A stretch of 64,000 nucleotides of DNA from Gnetum montanum (taxonomy: Eukaryota; Streptophyta; Gnetopsida; Gnetales; Gnetaceae). The DNA is taken from NCBI GenBank assembly GCA_015680685.1, contig MNCI01018059.1, positions 129,357-193,356 of the forward strand. The letters run 5' to 3'. The position numbers and the translations under genes are program-made. Shown here one piece after another: positions 1-9,408 of the stretch (its first letter is position 1; every line of letters starts with the position of its first letter). The notes below the pieces were generated by a model. The model did not search any database. It saw nothing but the letters and a program-made list of their open reading frames with translations, and was not told the origin of the DNA.

Positions 1-424
1 AGTGTCAGACTTTGCATTACCCATGACTTCTGCACGCAATGACACCCTGTGTCACTATATGCGATGCATGGAACTCTCTTCCTCTCAGTTTTCCCATATG
101 TATTTATCTTTGATATTTCTAGGGAAAGATTACGAATTCCTAAGCGAGCGTCGATTGTGTTTAACCATGCCCTTCCCATGATAATTGGGAAATCCCCTTT
201 TGTCATTATTGATTTCAATCACCAGGAAGTCAGCTGGGTATGACCATCCACCTACAGTTGTAACAATGTCTTCAACCTACCCCAGAGGGACGGTGATGGA
301 CTGGTCAGCCAGCTCAAGGCAAACACTACTCTTCTTAAGTGGAGGGAGGTTCCAGGTCTTGTATAATTGTTGTGAGATTAAGTTAACCCCGGAACCTGAA
401 TCAAAGAGAGCCTTATGTGGTTCA
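1..424 (-). pseudogene. Retropepsin-like aspartic protease domain of AthZ (partial)
   Basis: The minus-strand frame gives the family-A2 signature LFDSGSGVNLIS (D-S-G catalytic loop intact), followed by WNLPPLKKSS and LADQSITVPLG. After a stop or frameshift near 276 come GWSYPADFLVIE and GRAWLNTIDARLGI, both conserved in the protease C-terminal part of the related elements in this window. In an active element the enzyme would process the gag-pol polyprotein inside the particle. The upstream end joins straight onto the PBS with no gag between, so this copy cannot be a normal polyprotein. It continues past the left window edge. Confidence 0.75.
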
Positions 425-442
425 TCCCCGGCAACGGCGCCA
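425..442 (-). promoter_or_regulatory. Primer binding site, tRNA-Asp type (perfect)
   Basis: The minus strand reads TGGCGCCGTTGCCGGGGA, one base after the LTR end (...ACTCATCA then T). This 18-mer is the PBS used by Athila and many Tat elements and is complementary to the 3' end of plant tRNA-Asp. The other elements here carry decayed versions (17803-17820, 30916-30933, near 29812-29830, 41584-41601, 57924-57941, 62697-62714). Confidence 0.9.
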
Positions 443-1389
443 ATGATGAGTGGCGAGGTACCCCTACACTCCACCATACGAATATGAGCGTGCACGCGCG
501 ATCCGATCGAACTCCACAGACTAAATGCCTTAACGCCACAAGAAACACTTGGGGTTAATCGTTCGTTGTCTTCCCAGGCTTGCTTGTATGTGTCACGGTG
601 TATGGTTAAGCAAGTCTGAGGTATGTGATTTTTTTGGTTTTTTCGGCTTATCTTCTATGCTACCAGGAAAAAGGGTTGAGAAAACTAAACTAACTCTAAC
701 TAAGATCTAAGTCTAAGTTAACTAGCGTCAGCATCCATTCCCACTTGCCGGACACACCCTGAACTATGCAACTGCAGCTTACCAAACGCTAATTGTTACT
801 GGGATCGCGGCACGTAACGCAAGTGCTCGAAGTGGTCGTACTGAGGCACCTATTTAGCCTACGCGTGATAAGCAGCCGATTCCTTAGCCAGCCGTACACA
901 CCCGTGGGTGCTTGTAACTAAGTCGTACTTATCACACGATCTAGCCTAGCAATGAGCAGCCGATTCCTCAACTAGCTGTACACATTAGACCCGGGAGTTA
1001 CCAAGCGCAGAATCCTGGAATACGCTACTGGGTTACCAAGCATCCAATGCTCGTAATTGAGTCGTACTCATGCATTGCGTCAAGCAGCCGATTCCTTCAC
1101 TAGCCGTACACGTCCGTAGACGCTCGTAATCAAGTCGTACTTGAACGCACTAGGAAAGCAGGAAAGAAAGCAATAAATGAAACCACGTGCTGCAAGGTTG
1201 ATCCAAACAAGTTCGTCTTTATTGCCATACACAACTTGGGTTCAGGTTACAAGCTGCTCGAATAAAGAGCCGTTCACTCTAGGACTCCTACTGCGGGCAC
1301 ATGGGGAAAAATTCTAACTCTGGAGTGATCAATCTGCCAGAGCTTCGCTACACTAGCCAGGATTGGGAAATGAAGGGAGTGCCGCCTCT

Positions 1390-1398
1390 TATTTATAG
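1390..1398 (-). promoter_or_regulatory. LTR TATA box of AthZ
   Basis: Minus strand TATAAATAAGAGGCGGC. The same TATAAATA-AGAGGC word is conserved at 16053 and 23971 and in AthC and AthB 3' LTRs. It lies about 100 bp from the LTR start, so U3 is very short and most of the LTR is R-U5. Confidence 0.65.
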
Positions 1399-1410
1399 AA
1401 ATGGCGGCGC

Positions 1411-1471
1411 GACGCGATATCGCGTACGCGATATCGCAGGAGAAGACGCGATATCGCGTACGCGATATCGC
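1411..1471. repeat. Two perfect 24-nt palindromes in tandem (34-bp period) in the LTR U3
   Basis: 1414-1437 and 1448-1471 are each perfect inverted repeats: two decamers GCGATATCGC joined by GTAC. The second copy starts exactly 34 bp after the first. They sit directly upstream of the TATA box in element orientation. Degraded forms (GTGATATCAC, GCAATATCGC) occupy the same place in the LTRs of AthB, AthC and the lone LTR at 16004. Confidence 0.9.
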
Positions 1472-1497
1472 GGCCTAGTGTAAACCGCGTCTCATCA

Positions 1498-2070
1498 CTA
1501 TGTATAGCGTAGCAACCTTACGACTTCTCGCCCAGTTGCTATCCTTGCACATTCGCCATTTCCTTGCCTTGTCAATATGCTGTCCTTTCAGCATGATACG
1601 CTATGGCCTAAAATGGCCTAAAACTAGCACCGTTGCATTCCACTTTATCAACATGCCGCTCTCCCGGCATACTACGCCAACGGCCCGAAATGGCCTAAAA
1701 CTAGCATTGTCGCCTTTCACTTTAACTTATTACGCAACAGCCCGAAATGGCCCAAAACTAGCAATGGCCTGGAATGGCCTAAAACTAACATATGAGAGCA
1801 TGAAAAATTTACACAGTACATAAGTTAATACAAAATCAGTTTCCTTTCTGAAGTTTCTCATTTCATTCAAAATTTTTGCCCATTGGTAGTGTTTGCAAAA
1901 TTTTCAAAAATTTTAAAAAAAGAAAAATGAAAAAAAAAGAGGTTGTGGCAACACAAAGGCTAAAACAACACAACCGCAGAAAATGCAAATAGCAAAGCAA
2001 ATAAGATGCAAAACTAGAGTAGAAAGCGACAGGAGGCGCAAGATGAAAAAGGTAAAGGAGACATGAAAAC
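1498..2070. repeat. Non-coding flank with a 'ggcctaaaactagc' repeat
   Basis: Around 1603-1790 the phrase 'cgaaatggcctaaaactagca' recurs about every 55-80 bp (near 1611, 1686, 1741, 1770). The core 'taaaactagc' is also the core of arrays at 2570-2920 and 6453-6665, so this probably belongs to the same Tat-like family as TatT. The remainder (1820-2070) is AT-rich with A-runs. I see no coding region. Confidence 0.45.
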
Positions 2071-2074
2071 TCAC

Positions 2075-2184
2075 TGGGTCAACGATGTGCTCTCCCGCGC
2101 TGGAACGCATGCTTGTGGCAGATGCCTCAGGGTCTTTTTCACCTCCTCGACCTTCGCAAGTACCAAATGAGTTTTAGGAACCAT
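2075..2184 (-). CDS. Possible first exon of an unrecognised gene or element ORF (36 codons, splice donor)
   Basis: Minus strand: a TATA-like CATAAATAGG at 2343-2334, then ATG in good context (gccATGg) at 2184, an open frame beginning MVPKTHLVLAKVEEVKK, and a consensus donor ccca|GTGAGT at 2075/2074. The peptide is charged and helical with no domain I recognise. No second exon could be placed toward 1500. It could be the 5' part of a Tat/Ogre-type element (these often have an extra ORF and intron), or a chance arrangement. Confidence 0.25.
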
Positions 2185-2439
2185 GGCCCTGCTTGCAGAT
2201 TTACGACCTTCGCTTTAGAAATTCACCTCACTAATCAATTAACACAATTTCTTTGCACTCCAAGATCACCGAGTGTTCCGATGAGGATTCTGCACTTTTA
2301 CGGTGAAAATGGCAAAATTACCAGGGTTCAATCCCTATTTATGGCAGTAGTGGCAAAATGGAAAAACTTTCCCTCTCTCTCTCTCTCCAATTAATGCAGA
2401 GTGCAGCGTGCAGTGTAGCATGCTTGCCACGACATCATG

Positions 2440-2930
2440 ACACTATTAGCATTTAAACTTTGACACGCTTCAAGTCAACTACTCGCCTTCCAAAGAAAAA
2501 AAATATATAATAATATTTATTTTCAATTAAGGATTCGAAAAGACCTTAAACTAATAAGCCTAGCATAGTTGCACTCTTGAGGACCCTAAAATAGTAGTTT
2601 CGACCCATAACATTCGCAGTCCACAATGACGTTAAACTAACTACATCCTTACATCAGCAGTTACCTCATACGCTTTGACATAGGTGGTATCACATTTCCT
2701 AGTAGTTTCATGTCTTCATTCCTGCACTGGAAGTTTGATACCCCTTGTACTCGCAATTTCCTTCTTTTTATTATTATTTTGCATATCGTAATATGATAGT
2801 CCGAGATGACACTAAACTAGCGGTTTGACATTGGCATATCGATAGGCACACATTCCACTAGCAACTCTACAATCTCGCACCTGGGTGGTCCACCATGACC
2901 TTAAACTAGCAAACTTTCAATCTTTACATT
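2440..2930 (+). repeat. Non-coding 5' part of TatT with dispersed 'gaccttaaactagc' words
   Basis: Phrases like 'ccacaatgacgttaaactaac' (2620), 'ccgagatgacactaaactagc' (2801) and 'ccaccatgaccttaaactagc' (2891) recur here about 90-180 bp apart. They match the array downstream of the integrase at 6453-6665, so related repeat words flank pol on both sides. No gene seen. Confidence 0.5.
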
Positions 2931-3294
2931 GCCTTACTTAGCAAGTCGCATCTCGATGTTGCTTTGCAGATTTGCGTTTCACACAATCTCTGATGACCCT
3001 TACCCAGGCTTTCATCTTATGATGGTAGGTGAAGCGAGAGATGGGAATCCATCGTGCCCTTTCCTTGCCTTTAATGTCAGTAGGGCCATAAGGCAAGCTC
3101 GCGAGACAGTTGAACCCCGACATGATCAACTGGGGGTCAACTACGATTAACACTATAGCAGGCTTAGAAGCATCCTCAGATTGGCCTAGACACCTGGTCC
3201 AAGCCCTAGATTTAGAGGCCGGGCCCGTGACCACGTCAAAAAGGGAGGTAAAGACGTTAAGACTTAGCTCCCTCCTAGACACATAAATACATAA

Positions 3295-4211
3295 AGGCAT
3301 AGTTAAAACTTTGCAAGATCACATTGATGTTTTCACATGGTCGTATAGCGACATGCCGGGTCTGGATCTGCGGTTGATTCAGCATAACATCATCCTATAC
3401 AGTCAAGAAAAAGGCATGTAAGATTAAGCCAGAAATCGCACTATCCATGAGGGATGAAATCACTAAGTTGTACCGAGCAGGTTTCATCCGCGCGGTCGAC
3501 TATTCAGAGTGGGTGTCCAACATTGTTGTAGTTTCGAAGAAAACAGGAGGGATATGAATCTGTATAGACTTCCGAGACTTGAACAAGGCAACAATCAAAG
3601 ACAACTTCCCACTTAAGAGCATCGATCAACTCATCGACACCATGGCTGGTCATGCTTTGCTATCCTTCATGGATGGGTTCTTTGGATACAACCAAATTCG
3701 AATCAACCTAGAGAACCAGCTGTCAACAACCTTCATGACTCCATGGGGAACCTTCTGCTATACCATGATGCCTTTTTGGCTCAAGAATGCTGGAGGAACC
3801 TACCAACGAGCCATGACCTATATTTTTAGTGACTACATCCTAGAAACGTTAAACGATTACGTAGATGATATAGTAGTTAAGTCTAAAGAGGCAGCAGATC
3901 ACCCACACGATCTAGGGGTAGTTCTCAAGTGCTGCCAAATGCATGACTTATGCCTCAATCCTAAGAAGTACGTCTTCGGAGTAAAGACCAGATGCATGTT
4001 AGGGTTTGTAGTATTAGAGGCTGGAATACGAGTGAACCTCGACAAAATCAAGGCCATCTTCAATCTAGTGCCTCCCACAAATCTTAAGGAGTTACACGGT
4101 TTACAAGGCAAGGTACAATTCATTCGAAGGTTCATAGCCAAGTTGATCGACAAGTTACACCCCATGCAAAATCTTCTGAAAAAGGGGGTTGACTTTGAAT
4201 GGACAACCTAG
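3295..4211 (+). pseudogene. Reverse transcriptase domain of TatT
   Basis: The frame opens with the Tat-type pre-RT box 'DVFTWSYSDMPGLD' (about 3325-3366), then AGFIRAVDYSEWVSNIVVV and, after an in-frame TGA at 3555-3557, CIDFRDLNKATIKDNFPLK. From 3579 the RT palm is open for 210 codons: FMDGFFGYNQI, FCYTMMPFWLKNAGGTYQ and the catalytic YVDD box at 3858-3869, followed by the thumb. Catalytic Asp residues are present, but the stop at 3555 and the TAG at 4209 make it a pseudogene. Confidence 0.9.
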
Positions 4212-4700
4212 TGTCAACAAGCCTTCGAAGGCCTGAAGAAGGAGCTCTCGCACCTCCCAATGGTGTACCTGCTGCAAAGGGACAAGCCTTTCTTCATATA
4301 CTTTGCCACCTCTGATGCATCCATAGTAGCACTGCTATGTCAGAAGTGGGACGATGGTTCTGAGATACCGGTGTACTACCTAAGCCATGCACTAATAGCA
4401 TATGAGGCAAAATACAACGAAGTGGAGAGGAATTGCCTAGCCTTAGTATTCGCACTAAAAACGTGGTGGCATTACCTATTCCGCAGTACAACCAACATCA
4501 TTTGCAAAAGCAACATACTCCGGGGCTATTACCAGCAACTTGTACGTAGCAGGATAGCCTGATGGAAGGTAATAAGCGTGAAGTTCAACCTATGCTATGT
4601 AAGTCAATCGTTGACAAAGGGTCAAGCCATAGCAACCCAACTTATGGCCTGGCTAGTTGACAACCAGGCAACCATAGATCCCGAGTTCCCAAACGAATAC
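4212..4700 (+). pseudogene. RNase H domain following RT (TatT)
   Basis: Downstream of the stop at 4209-4211 the same frame continues as QQAFEGLKKELSHLP, FFIYFATSDASIVALL, then PVYYLSHALIAYEAKYNEVERNCLALVFAL, the usual gypsy RNase H core (S-D-A-S and E-Y-Y-x-E-x-E). The end is broken by stops (4560). It is the first of two RNase H domains. Confidence 0.8.
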
Positions 4701-4719
4701 GTTAGCAATGTCACCGTCG

Positions 4720-5290
4720 TCCCATCGCATTTCAAGGCGATCTTACACTTCGATGGTGCCTCAACCATGTGAGGAGGTAGCGCTACTGCCACGATCACAT
4801 TCCCCTTTAGGGAGATGCACCCATTCGCTTATCGATTTACATTCCCTTGCACCAACAACGTGGCAGAAAACAAGAGGCTACTCAAAGGCTTCTTAACTGC
4901 CCGTGCACTGCGTATACAACACCTGACAATTCGGGGAGATTCACAACTAGTCATGAATCAAATCACTGAAGTCTACGCCTGCAAGGCTACGCACCTGCAA
5001 CCCTACTGCAACCTAACAAAAATCCTACTGATGCAATTCGTGACCACTGATGTGCAACACGTGCCATGTAATGAGAACATCGTAGCAGACGCCCTAGCTA
5101 CCCTCGCATTAAACATCCCATCACATTCTTTGGCAAACCTAACAACCGCGATCACAGAATGTATCGAGCCCATCACTCAGGTGGAACACATGGCCTTTGT
5201 CGACACTGCGGATACCCCGAAGTGGTACGATAACATTAAAGCTTATCTACAGCATGGTGAATCCCCAGGTGGATTAACATTGGCTTAGAG
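4720..5290 (+). pseudogene. Second, archaeal-type RNase H (aRNH) of TatT
   Basis: About 4745-4770 gives AILHFDGAST, the first catalytic Asp motif. After a TGA come CTNNVAENKRLLKGFLTA (the E motif), LTIRGDSQLVMNQI (the D motif) and CNENIVADALATLA (the final D). The order D-E-D-D fits the aRNH that Tat elements acquired between RT/RNase H and integrase, a hallmark of the lineage. The region 4815-5288 is open for 157 codons, but the domain start is in another frame. Confidence 0.8.
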
Positions 5291-5299
5291 AAATGCAAT

Positions 5300-6428
5300 C
5301 CGCAAGCGTGCTTGGCAATACGTGCTCATGAGGAATGATGCCCTATGTCGACGATCCTACGATGGGATATTGCTGGCATGCGTGGGTGGTGAGCAGGCAC
5401 AAAAGGTAGTTAATGAGGTTCATGAAGGGCTGTGCAAAAATCAGATGCCTAGGGTACTATTGGTCCTACATGGAGCGTGATTGCCTGTCGAAAGTCAAGA
5501 CATGTGACACATGCTAGAGATATGCAAATCTCATACACATAGCACCTATAGACCTGCACCCAACGCAAATTATGTGGCCCTTCCAACAATGGGGACGAGA
5601 CCTCATAGGGCCTCTCATGCCTAAGTTCTCCACAGGGCATAGCTTTTATCACTGCCACAAAGTATTTTACTAATTGGGTGGAAGCTATTTCCCTGAGGAA
5701 AATGACATCTCAGCAAATCTACCATTTCATCCTTGATAACATCGTAACCAGGTGTGGGCTTTTGATGACTATTGTGACCGACAATGGGCCACAGTTCAGC
5801 AGTATGAAAACTTGAACCTTTTGTAGCAATCTAGGCATTAAACAATAATTTTCTTCCCCTTATTATCCACAGGTGAATGGGCAGGTGAAGGCTACAAATA
5901 AGTCCATCATCAACTTGCTGAAGCGGATGCTTAACAACAGCAAGAGGTGGTGGCACGAGCAAATACTCTACGTCTTTTGGGCCTACCGAATGACTTGCAG
6001 AACTATGACGAGTAAGACCCCTTACAGTTTTTTTTACGGATCTGAAGCTGTATTGCCTCTTGAGTTGTAGGTAGCCTCACTTCGGATGATCCTGTTCGAC
6101 GTCGTGAGTGAAGCCTAGAACAACAAATCACGTACCATCGACCTTGACTCAGTGGAGGAGGAACGCGTGCAGACGCTGAGACGAATCGAGCACTATCAGA
6201 ACAAACAATAGTAGAAGCACTGTGCAGACCTGAATCGATGGCCAGTGTAGAAGGGAGACCTCATCCTCAAGGCCGTCCATGAGAACGTGAGTAAATTCTT
6301 AGCCAACTGGGAAGGATCTTACTTGGTCACTAAAGCCTTCGGGAATGGAGCCTTCAAACTGGCGGACATGGACAACAACGAGTTCGCCAACCCGGTGAAC
6401 CACACGTACCTCAAGCCGTACTACGTTT
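5300..6428 (+). pseudogene. Integrase of TatT, catalytically dead
   Basis: Pieces in three frames follow the integrase order: a zinc-binding remnant CDTC near 5505, then WGRDLIGPL (first catalytic D) at about 5587, TIVTDNGPQFSS (second D) near 5772-5810, and GQVKATNKSI from 5879. The expected GQxEATNK glutamate codon at 5888-5890 is AAG (Lys), so the D-D-E triad is broken. The C-terminus is recognisable as GAFKLADMDNNEFANPVNHTYLKPYYV ending at TGA 6428, split across motifs typical of Tat integrase tails. Confidence 0.85.
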
Positions 6429-6452
6429 GAAGTGTAACAGTAACAAGAAGCA

Positions 6453-6665
6453 CCATCTGCTACGATGTAAAACTAGCAGCATCGAGCAGCGTTCATCACG
6501 ACGTTAAATTGGCGGCAACCGTCTGCTACGACGTAAAACTGGCACTGTTAGTCCACTATGACTATAAACTGGTATTGCACGTCTGCTACGATGTAAAACT
6601 GGCATGTACGGTCTGCTGGGACCTTAAACCAGCACATGGTCTATCAAGACCTTAAATTGGGTTCG
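6453..6665 (+). repeat. Tandem array of about 30-bp units after TatT integrase
   Basis: Seven imperfect units of roughly 28-43 bp (mostly about 30), consensus near 'cgtctgctacgatgtaaaactggca'. They begin 25 bp after the pol stop codon. Related words are at 1600-1790 and 2570-2920. Confidence 0.75.
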
Positions 6666-7915
6666 CATCGCATCCCCAACATGCACCAGCACCAGATACA
6701 CATCGAACGAGTGGGCACGATGCTAACAAGTGGGTGGGACGTCGTAGCTCTGGAATGTTGTTCACGACACACTAGGAACGCGGTCTGGAACATATGCGAT
6801 GCTACCACTCTTGGCATCATGCTAACTCTTCGAGGACGTTGTATGACTTCATGCTAACCCTCCGAACCTACCGTCGCCATGGCCCATCACCTTGACGGTA
6901 GTTTTTGGGTTAGCTCCCGCATCTGGAGTTCCGACAGTATTGTGGCCTAGCCACAATATTGTTGCTCCAACTCCTTGCCAACGCTTGGGCTTACATGACG
7001 TTAGTTATGTGGCAGCTAATCCCATGGCTGTACTAGGAATGCAAAGCCCTGGCAGGGATTCCAAGGCATCCGCACCTCGCTCCTCCACGCCGGTACTACC
7101 AAGACCACTGCTGTCCTCCCTGCTTTGGGCATCTCACACCAGCAACGATGCCAAAGTGTAACAACAATGCCAATAACCAGCAAGACATTGTCCCCGCAAA
7201 CACATCCTGCTACAGCAGCAAAGGCTACAACGTCACGAAGCGAGTGCCTTGACTAACATGGCTATTTGAGAGTGCAGACTCCAGCACGTGCATAACACAG
7301 CTCGCCGTGCAGAAGGTTTCAATAGGCAAGTCAGAACCCTCCATGGATGTAACGTAACTCATCTTACGGAGGGGACACCTGCCTACAGGAGGTTGAAGAA
7401 CAGCGCCAACCAAAGATGAAAACGCAAATAAGCCCCTTAGAGCACTCTGATGAGGGACTCGGCTAAACATCATCTTTTCTTTTTGCCTTAACGTCTACAA
7501 AACCAATGCAACACTCTTAAGAATAGCCAGGCGACGTCTTAGCACTCACCAAGCGACAACCTTAGCATTTCGCCTACTGAGGTGTTTCGTATTCTTTGCC
7601 GATGTCCATCGAGCCTGTTCTCCAAACATCGACAAAGAGGAGCCAATGAAACACCCTAAAAATGCAGGGTCATCCTTGCTTCATCAGGCTCTTGCAGTCC
7701 ACACAGCACTATGGCAGTTCATTGGAAGGAGAATGTTCTGAGTCTAGGTTGGCTAGTTCAGCAAATTTTCTACTTTGAGCATGGACAGGTTTTGTACCAT
7801 CCTGCTTGCCCATCAAAGTAGCCTAAATAGCAGAAAGCCTACTCAGAAAAAGTGTGCAGAATCGGCAGCAGCATCCTGGATGTGCAAGAAATAGTTCGGC
7901 AAGTTTTCTAAGTCA
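6666..7915. other. Non-coding stretch after TatT array
   Basis: GC-richer than the Athila DNA to the right. Short open frames occur on both strands, but none shows a domain or codon pattern I trust. It could be the TatT 3' untranslated region and/or the U3 of its LTR. Confidence 0.4.
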
Positions 7916-7917
7916 CG

Positions 7918-8345
7918 AAGCCTGCTACGCTATGTAGCGTAGAAAGCATCAGAAAACGATGGCGGAACAAAGTGCTATGCTATGCGACGTCACATAGCGT
8001 AGCATCACAACGACTTCACTACCCACAACCCTCGCCCAATTTCGAGTTCTGCAGTGATGTCCCTTTTTGTCAGGAAGCGATGGACCATGTTTGTTGCTAC
8101 GCTACGCTGAGCTACATGGCGCAGCAATTCTGCGGAAGAGACAGAAGGCAGTTTGAATGGCGGAGTCAATGGAGTTCGCAAGACTTGCATCGTAGGAGAC
8201 AAGGTTTGCAAATCAACAAAGCTTTCGCGACTAAGGCAAGTTGCTATGCTATGCTACACTACGTAGCGTAGCAAGCATGTGACATATAGTAGAACACGCG
8301 ACAAAGTGCTATGCTACGCCAAGCATGCTACGTTACAAAGCACAG
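7918..8345. repeat. Palindrome-rich block built from GCTACGCTA / TAGCGTAGC words
   Basis: Inverted copies of gctacgctatg and catagcgtagc recur near 7922, 7975, 8093, 8240 and 8310, each able to fold on itself (for example gctacgcta-tg-tagcgtag at 7923). The block lies 240-670 bp upstream of the TATA box at 8587. A single copy is also at 1498-1515. Confidence 0.65.
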
Positions 8346-8586
8346 CAAGGCATATAGGTGGTTGTGCAACATCAATGCACTCCACCTAATCGGACTGTTG
8401 GCACACATCTCCAGACGCTGACGACGCAATTACGGCATGGTAGGATCGCAGTTATTGCATGGTAGGTTCGCATCGCAATGGTCTTGTAGGCCTAACGGTC
8501 ATAGATGGCTTGAGTGGTGCCAGTAAGATGACACAGGCCTGCCGCACGTAGCATTCAAACTGCCCCTTTTCACTTACCTTCAACCC

Positions 8587-8594
8587 TATAAATA
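8587..8594 (+). promoter_or_regulatory. TATA box, probable TatT LTR promoter
   Basis: TATAAATA preceded by caaccc and followed by a GC-moderate leader to about 9050. The location downstream of pol and the palindromic upstream block suggest U3/R of a 3' LTR. No second copy of this LTR is in the window to confirm it. Confidence 0.4.
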
Positions 8595-9319
8595 TCTTGA
8601 CAAACAACATGTAACAGGTCGGCAATTTTGAGAAGCACCCACAATTTAGAGAAAGTCTGCAATTTTTAAAGTTGGCAATTTCAAAAGAGTTCACATCTTT
8701 CTTAAAGTAGACAGCTTCCAAGTGGTGGGAACTTTGAAATTCTGAAACAAAGATTTCCCCTCTCTCCAGCATTGTAATATCAAAGCCATCTATCTAACAT
8801 TGTAAACAGTGAGTCTGTCTCGGCTGGCGTGAGGTCCCCGTCTTTGTTCTACCACCTTGGTAGAACCCCACATTGATTGTACATGAGTCCGCGTCCAAGC
8901 ACATAGCTCTTTTTGTTGGCATGCCTTGGTTACCCTCAGGATTTCTGCACTTCGTCACACTGTGCAGTCGATTGTATTCACCCTGACCGAACGAGTTTGT
9001 AGCTTTGGAGCGATGCATGTTTCTAACCACACTTTACTTTATCTCTCATTTGTGTTGATGCATAAATTTTGGTCATGCCAACGCCTGTGAAAACTCGTTT
9101 GAGGAGACTATCGCCTAGGGCGCCTCCCGTATGGGTACGGAAACCTGGGAATAGTCTCAGCTGGAAAGGGCAATATGACAAAACAGTAATAACAATATTT
9201 AAATGAAATATCAAAACAAAGACTTATATTTGATGTAATATGTAAATACTCCAGTTTCATTTAACATTTGAAAACTTAAAATAATAAGATGCACTNGGGT
9301 TGAAACTATCATGCCCGTC

Positions 9320-9408
9320 GACCCCCGATGTTCTTCCAACCACCCGCTGACCCGAGACCCCCGGTGTTTTTCCAACCGCCCGCCAACCCGAGTGTTCTTC
9401 CAGCCACC
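9320..9408. repeat. 36-bp minisatellite, about 2.5 copies
   Basis: Unit 1 at 9320-9355 and unit 2 at 9356-9391 are the same length and differ at a few bases; a third partial unit follows to about 9408. All carry 'gtgttcttccaacc'. On the minus strand it reads as a 12-residue repeat containing W-L-E-E-H, but no gene context supports translation. A single N lies 24 bp to the left (9296). Confidence 0.8.

Larger units (their letters stand above)
1..1497 (-). mobile_element. AthZ: 5' end of a minus-strand Athila-like Ty3/gypsy element, cut by the window edge
   Basis: Read on the minus strand, the order is LTR (1497 to 444), one spacer base, a perfect tRNA-Asp-type PBS (442-425) and then the retropepsin domain running off the window. 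The gag gene expected between PBS and protease is absent. The lineage call rests on the PBS, on LTR termini shared with other elements in this window, and on protease similarity to AthA, AthB and AthG. It is the best preserved copy: CpG-rich palindromes and the PBS are undamaged, so it may be the youngest insertion here. Confidence 0.8.
444..1497 (-). repeat. AthZ 5' LTR (about 1,054 bp)
   Basis: Minus strand starts TGATGAGACGCGG and ends ...CACTCATCA beside the PBS. It matches in order the LTRs at 16004, 24495 and 29832: the block tgatgagtggcgaggtaccc, then repeated 'agtcgtact / gcagccgattcctt' units at 850-1140, then the TATTTATA block and U3 palindromes. It is longer than its relatives (820-890 bp), partly because the 'gcagccgattcct...agccgtacac' unit is repeated three times (about 872-902, 956-987, 1083-1110). 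Confidence 0.85.
2560..9050 (+). mobile_element. TatT: decayed plus-strand Tat-like Ty3/gypsy element (ends uncertain)
   Basis: The pol order RT - RNase H - second (archaeal-type) RNase H - integrase identifies the Tat/Ogre/Retand side of the plant gypsy tree. Gag and protease are not recognisable. The 3' flank holds a 30-bp array, palindromic repeats and a TATA box (8587) that may belong to the 3' LTR. Neither LTR edge could be fixed, and no target duplication was found. Confidence 0.6.

Noticed and set aside
277-495. Open frame reading through the LTR edge and PBS into protease (minus)
   Set aside because: Its first ~18 codons are LTR and PBS sequence. I kept the protease as a feature but not the frame as a gene.
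2938-3300. 120-codon open frame on the minus strand
   Set aside because: It is antisense to the start of TatT pol, has no recognisable domain, and shows no promoter or splice support.
8005-8211. Small open frames in the palindromic block (both strands)
   Set aside because: They arise from repeated GCTACG words with no stop codons; no domain, and they overlap on opposite strands.
7918-8345. CRISPR-like array
   Set aside because: The repeats are variable, inverted and unevenly spaced in plant DNA; there are no uniform spacers and no cas genes.
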